NCBI GenBank assembly: GCA_032716605.1
Contig: CM064523.1
Location: forward strand, 45,664,215 to 45,728,214
Direction: 5' to 3'
DNA length: 64,000 nt
Source of the DNA: Paralithodes platypus
Taxonomy: Eukaryota > Arthropoda > Malacostraca > Decapoda > Lithodidae
Shown: one piece after another, positions 59,679-64,000 of the stretch
Position numbering within the stretch: the stretch's first letter is position 1
Layout of the letters: every line of letters begins with the position of its first letter
Notes under the pieces: generated by a model
The model's input: only the letters and a program-made list of their open reading frames with translations
Databases searched by the model: none
What the model was told of the DNA's origin: nothing
Made by a program: the position numbers and the translations under genes

Positions 59679-61562
59679 TGTGACGCTTCTGCATAGTAGC
59701 CACGTGCGGGCATGCGCGCGCGTCGGCTGCCCAGCCGTTTAGAAACCAGCTGGCGGCAGCCGGCCGGCGGCTTTTCCTTAGTACGACAACGTAACTAATG
59801 TCTGGGATATTCTTATGTTGTTTCATAGCTTGTAGCTGCCCTTATTCTTAACCAACGCATCTTAGTATATTTTATTCTCGATAGTTGATTGTTTCATTAT
59901 AATATATAAGATGTAAGTCTAGTGAGGGCGGGAGGAGATGAGCGGGAGAGAGAGACCGGCTTGGGACGTTGCTTCGCTTGCCAGCTTGGGACGAGCCTCA
60001 AGCGTTGCCATATGCATTTGATTGCAACGTTAGGCTTAGTTTCGACTCACGCACGGGGTAGAGGATTTTGACCCGGCAACTGTGTTGAGTGTTGCCAAGT
60101 ATGGGATGTATTCTGCATGCCTAGGGCGGGGTCCAGACAGATTCAAAACTCAGAGCTCACCTTACTGTCGTACCCTTCGGACTCCCTTGATATCTATCCC
60201 TCTCAACCCCACTTAGAAACTTTCTCTCTTACTTTGTATACCTTCCTTCCACTACTTCACCAATCTATTTAATTATCCCATCCCATTGATAGACCTTATA
60301 TCTATTATTATATTAACGACGAGCTGTCAGATAATTAGATAGGATTTTGGGCCTTATGCAGAGACGTAATTGTTAATGAGTCCTAGGAAGCTTTTTTTGT
60401 TGTCTCATATTTGGTAGTTTCATGCTTGCTAGTGTGTTCTTGTGTCAGGTTAGCAGGGGCTAGACCGGAGGGGAGGCTTTTTGCGATCCTTTAAGTAAAG
60501 TCTGCTGGTGCGAGTCCTGTGGACCCGCACAACTTTACTAGGATACCCGTGGGAGTCAGGGGGCATTTTCTTGTCTGTGTCCCTGTGTGTCTAGTGTTGT
60601 GTTGTGTGAGGGCCCTTGCCTAGTCCACTCAGCACTGCGCTAGCACGTCTTGCTTTTGTTTTAGGGTCGCCAGGAGAGAGTCAGATACTTGCGATCCGAG
60701 TCTCTCAAGAGAGCACCCTTTCAATTAGAGTAATTTGGCGCACAGACTTGGGAACGTCCCTAGGCTAGAGCAGGTGGCTCAGCCCGGGTATCCGAAGCCT
60801 ATATCCTTCTAGCAGACCTCTGCCACCTCGCAGATTAACAGCTAGGGGTTTATTATTTCTGTATGTTTGTTATTGTGCCACAGTTTACCGTTTTTGTGAG
60901 CATTGTGAGTCAGGGTGTGGCTTAGAGACTCTGTCCGAGCAGGCTTGCCGGACTAAGAGTGAGAAGCACACCTGTATGTGGTAATGTTGCGAGTTGCTGC
61001 CTTTATTTAATTATACTTATGCCATTATACACTGTATGTCCTATCACTAGTATTTATTCCTGCTTATGAGTTAAGAGTTCTCTAAATCCGTAACGTATTT
61101 TCTTTGCTAAGCATCAGATCCTACAGTAGCCGCATGCAGTTTAGAAACCCGCATCTTGTCTACCTGTACGATGTTTTGAGGACTGTTTGCTTTCACCTTC
61201 TTTCACGCAGGGGTGATTAGTTGTATTAATTAACGTAACGTTAATTGTACTTTCTTCTAGTTTGTTATTAAATTGTTTCTGCAATTTAATTCCGTTATCT
61301 ATCTTTTCCTTGAAGCTTTAAGTCAACTTAATTGTGTGATCTTTTATATAGCCTGCTTGACTATCAGCAGTCTATAGTGCGTGCACCCTGTAACCGAGTC
61401 ATAGGATACCTCGTTGTCCAGGCAGGACTCTTGACGGTTTAGGGTGGTTTGTTGCCTGGGTTTATAGATAAGGGTGGGATCTAGCGTTTTCCGTTGTTGC
61501 TTGTTGCCGTATACCTAGTCCAATAGAAAGAGCCCAGTGTTTATATATCCCAGGACGTAACA
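59679..61562 (+). repeat. 3' LTR (1,884 bp)
   Basis: Begins TGTGACGC and ends GACGTAACA, followed by the CTTT duplication. Confidence 0.95.
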
Positions 61563-61566
61563 CTTT

Positions 61567-62449
61567 TCAAAGATGAGTAATATATTTGGGATATGTATAT
61601 GTGAAATAGCTTTTGAATTAAATGTTCCTATGTTATTCTCCGGCATTCCTTACTTTCTGATGAATAAGTGAAACTGATAAAAATACATTTGATATGCATT
61701 AAGATATAATATGTTGTCGAATAATATTACTAGAAAGGCTTACCTGTAGGAACAGTTACCATTCAATAAAATAACACAAAACCATTTATTTTTTTCCCTA
61801 TCAACATATTCAGCATAAACAACATAAGCAAATAAGAGAACAAAGAAAACCAAATGCATACACTACATAAGCTAAATAACATCATCATAGACACTTCTAT
61901 CTATCTGTCTATTGCCTGACTTAATAAACGATGAGATCGACGCTTAAAAAGCAAAGAAACTCCGACCTATCCCTTTCGGAGACAAACTGAAGCTGTCAAT
62001 AACAAGACTTATAATGATCACAGATACATGCAGGTAACCTGCCAATGACAGCGGGAAATGTCGAACAGACAGCTGACAGCAAGAGAGAGAGAGAGAGAGA
62101 GAGAATAGACCATCACACACGTATTTTATTGGTTTTGCTAATTGGTTTGACAAACAAATTTCCACAACATCAATAGGCATGAGAGAAGAAATATAACATA
62201 ATAAATGTATAAGTTGCATGGCAAATTTATCAGGTTAATTTTGTCTGATGTGAAGTGTCGGCTAATTATTAATCTGGCCGATACTGTTGGACTATTATTG
62301 TTGGTAACATTCCAGCATTGCATTCACAGTTCAAAGTATCTGTCATTAACTGTGTAAAAGCAATATCAAGTTTTAAATTGATCAATACAAAAATAATCTG
62401 ACAAAGCAATTCCTCACACAAAGAGCTTACCGAATGTATATATAACTGG
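61567..62449. other. AT-rich spacer
   Basis: No gene. A short (GA)n tract lies at 62084-62104. Reverse-strand frames of 61-91 codons have no motif. Confidence 0.55.
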
Positions 62450-62451
62450 GA

Positions 62452-62961
62452 CTCCTGTACAGAGTTCGAGAATTCTTCACTGACGAGCAGTTGGCCGTGA
62501 TATATAAAAGTCATGTGCGTTCTCAGATGGATTACTGTTCACCTCTGTGGGGTGGAAGTGGAGTGGTTGCATTGAGGCAGTTGGACAAAATTCAAAATAA
62601 AGCTATTAGATTAATCAATAACCCTGCAATCACACATGACCTTCCTACATTATCCATACAAAGAAACGTTGCATCCCTTGCATTATTCTACAGATATTTT
62701 CACAGCAATTGTTCCGAGGAACTTGCTTTAATTGTGCCGCCTCTCCACATCTTTCCCCGTAGAACTAGGGCAGCGGAGAGAGCCCATGAATTTACACTTT
62801 CTCCTCCACAATGCAGAACTTCTGCTTATCAGAATTAATTTATCCCCAGAGCTACTACTCTTTGGAATTCACTTCCCTCGAATTGCTTTCCACAAACTTA
62901 CAATCTACAAATGTTTAAATCCAGTTGTTACAAACATTTTATGAATGGAGGATGCCTTTAG
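62452..62961 (+). pseudogene. Jockey-like reverse transcriptase C-terminus
   Basis: One frame reads REFFTDEQLAVIYKSHVRSQ, MDYCSPLWGGSG, LRQLDKIQNKAIRLIN, IQRNVASLALFYRYFHSNC and RRTRAAERAHEF. It then hits TAA at 62836-62838 and continues in the same frame with FIPRATTLWNSLPSNCFP and NLQMFKSSCYKHFMNGG. This is the conserved post-polymerase tail of Jockey/I-type elements. No palm domain remains. Confidence 0.78.
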
Positions 62962-63033
62962 GCACATGGACCTTTTTGTTTTATCTGTGTTTTCCTTCCT
63001 CCGTTCATTGTCTCTTAAAAAAAAAAAAAAAAA

Positions 63034-63069
<36 letters not shown>
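62452..63069 (+). mobile_element. Jockey-like non-LTR 3' end with (AAT)n tail
   Basis: Severely 5'-truncated element. The coding part (62452 to about 62961) is followed by a short 3' UTR, about 18 A residues and (AAT)n ending at 63069. An A-rich or trinucleotide tail is the usual end of such elements. Same family as the fragments at 19438, 35258 and 41640. Confidence 0.78.
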
Positions 63070-63075
<6 letters not shown>

Positions 63076-64000
63076 CGCCAATATATGAAAGATGGATTAA
63101 CTAATAATATACAGTATGCTCAAGGCAAAATCAGCTCAACACTTAACAATTTACCAGACACACAAACATAGTAGTGAGCTAACCTGCATTTTCCGGGCTA
63201 GAAGATCACAATAAAATAAATTGTTCTCCCCTTTTCAGTCATAAAAAACTACAGGACTACCAATCGCAGTGTTTGACACTCTGCACCATCTACCTGATCC
63301 TCGACCACAGCGCTCCAGGTAGAACATATCTAAACAGCTGTCATTACCATTATTTGAGAATGTCCCTCTATCGCACAACATCACCACAGCTAGTGACTCC
63401 ACACAGGTTATAAATACCTTAGCTTCAACCCTTATCGTAACTCATAGCTGTAAGCTATTGTACGATAACTAATTGATTTGTAATTATCGTACCTCGTACT
63501 GTACGAGAGCCATTTTTTGTTTTAACCTTACACCCCCAATTCACCCTGTATAAGAGATTTTCTTTCTGGCATTATACCATCTTAATACCAATGGAAATAC
63601 TAAGACTCGCTGAAAAAAATCAGCGTTCTATGTGCGCGTGCGAGCGAGCGCGAATTTCATTGCACTATATGAAAAATCTAATGAGTCATTGAAAATTGTT
63701 CAAATTTCCCGCAATTTTTTTCTGACGTATCCTACAAGCATCCCCTACAACGGTTCGTTTTCGTTTTCCCATATTGGATAATAGAAGGTGCTGATTTTTT
63801 TTTTATAATATTTATATTTTTTGGGTAGCGCAAATTTCGACATGAAAAAGGTCGAATCTTGGAAAATATCGGAGATGTGCACATTATCTAAATGCTCTGC
63901 CGTTGCTATATAGTCCTATATATAGTGTGTAGAAGGGGAACGTAGCAGAGCAATATACAAAAGTGTCATTACACTTGGGAGTTGCCAATATATGATCTCT
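63070..64000. other. AT-rich spacer to the window end
   Basis: No gene or repeat recognised. Sequence is AT-rich with short T runs. Confidence 0.5.

Larger units (their letters stand above)
52151..61562 (+). mobile_element. Full-length Gmr1-like Ty3/gypsy LTR retrotransposon
   Basis: A 9,412-bp element with 5' LTR 52151-54045 and 3' LTR 59679-61562, a CTTT target duplication (52147-52150 and 61563-61566), a primer-binding site, gag, pol and a polypurine tract. Pol order is protease, integrase, reverse transcriptase, RNase H, the reverse of usual gypsy order for the last three; combined with a GPY/F integrase tail and a SCAN-like capsid this identifies the Gmr1-like group described from deuterostomes. 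No envelope gene is present. The LTRs differ at scattered positions and by a 9-bp gap, implying a fairly recent insertion, yet gag and pol carry stops and frameshifts. Confidence 0.92.

Overview
This 64 kb window looks like repeat-dense, non-coding DNA from an animal genome, most likely an invertebrate and plausibly a decapod crustacean. That guess rests on the long (CT)n/(GA)n microsatellites, AT-rich spacers, CR1-like and Jockey-like non-LTR retrotransposons and many TTAA-flanked short elements. No ribosomal or transfer RNA gene, no bacterial-style gene and no convincing host gene was found. Almost everything recognisable is a mobile element, and most coding copies carry stops or frameshifts.

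Layout. 1-6.3 kb: an RTE-like fragment, then two head-to-tail CR1-like copies (CR1-A, CR1-B); CR1-B is interrupted by a Harbinger-like MITE and a piggyBac-like MITE. 6.3-20 kb: mostly spacer, with simple repeats, a reverse-strand reading frame with 26-residue repeats, a 53-bp minisatellite, a small TTAA-flanked MITE and a Jockey-like tail. 20.3-23.8 kb: a second CR1-like type (CR1-E) split by three piggyBac-like MITEs, two of them sharing one TTAA. 27.3-35.3 kb: a reverse-strand CR1-like copy (CR1-F) carrying two large insertions. The first is a 3.5 kb TTAA-flanked element with 15-bp perfect inverted ends and one exon-like reading frame. The second is a 3.2 kb element with about 360-bp inverted repeats and a 3-bp target duplication, which encodes a broken XPG/FEN-type nuclease with a C-terminal CXC cysteine domain.

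35.7-41.5 kb: a four-level nest. CR1-D contains a solo LTR (4-bp duplication AAAT), which contains CR1-C, which contains a third MITE type; a local tandem duplication was added later. 43.5-47.4 kb: a 36-bp satellite of roughly seventy units, with one piggyBac-like MITE inside it and another just upstream. 48-51.5 kb: three further MITEs and a dispersed repeat. 52.15-61.56 kb: a complete 9.4 kb LTR retrotransposon with 1.9 kb LTRs, primer-binding site, purine tract and CTTT duplication. Its pol order is protease, integrase, reverse transcriptase, RNase H, and its gag has a SCAN-like capsid; both point to the Gmr1-like branch of Ty3/gypsy. 62.4-63.07 kb: a Jockey-like tail ending in (AAT)n.

The most novel points are the XPG/FEN-CXC long-inverted-repeat element, the piggyBac-like family whose paired subterminal palindromes match within each copy but differ between copies, and a Gmr1-like pol order in what looks like an invertebrate. 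Functions are read from motifs in the translated sequence; no database search was possible.
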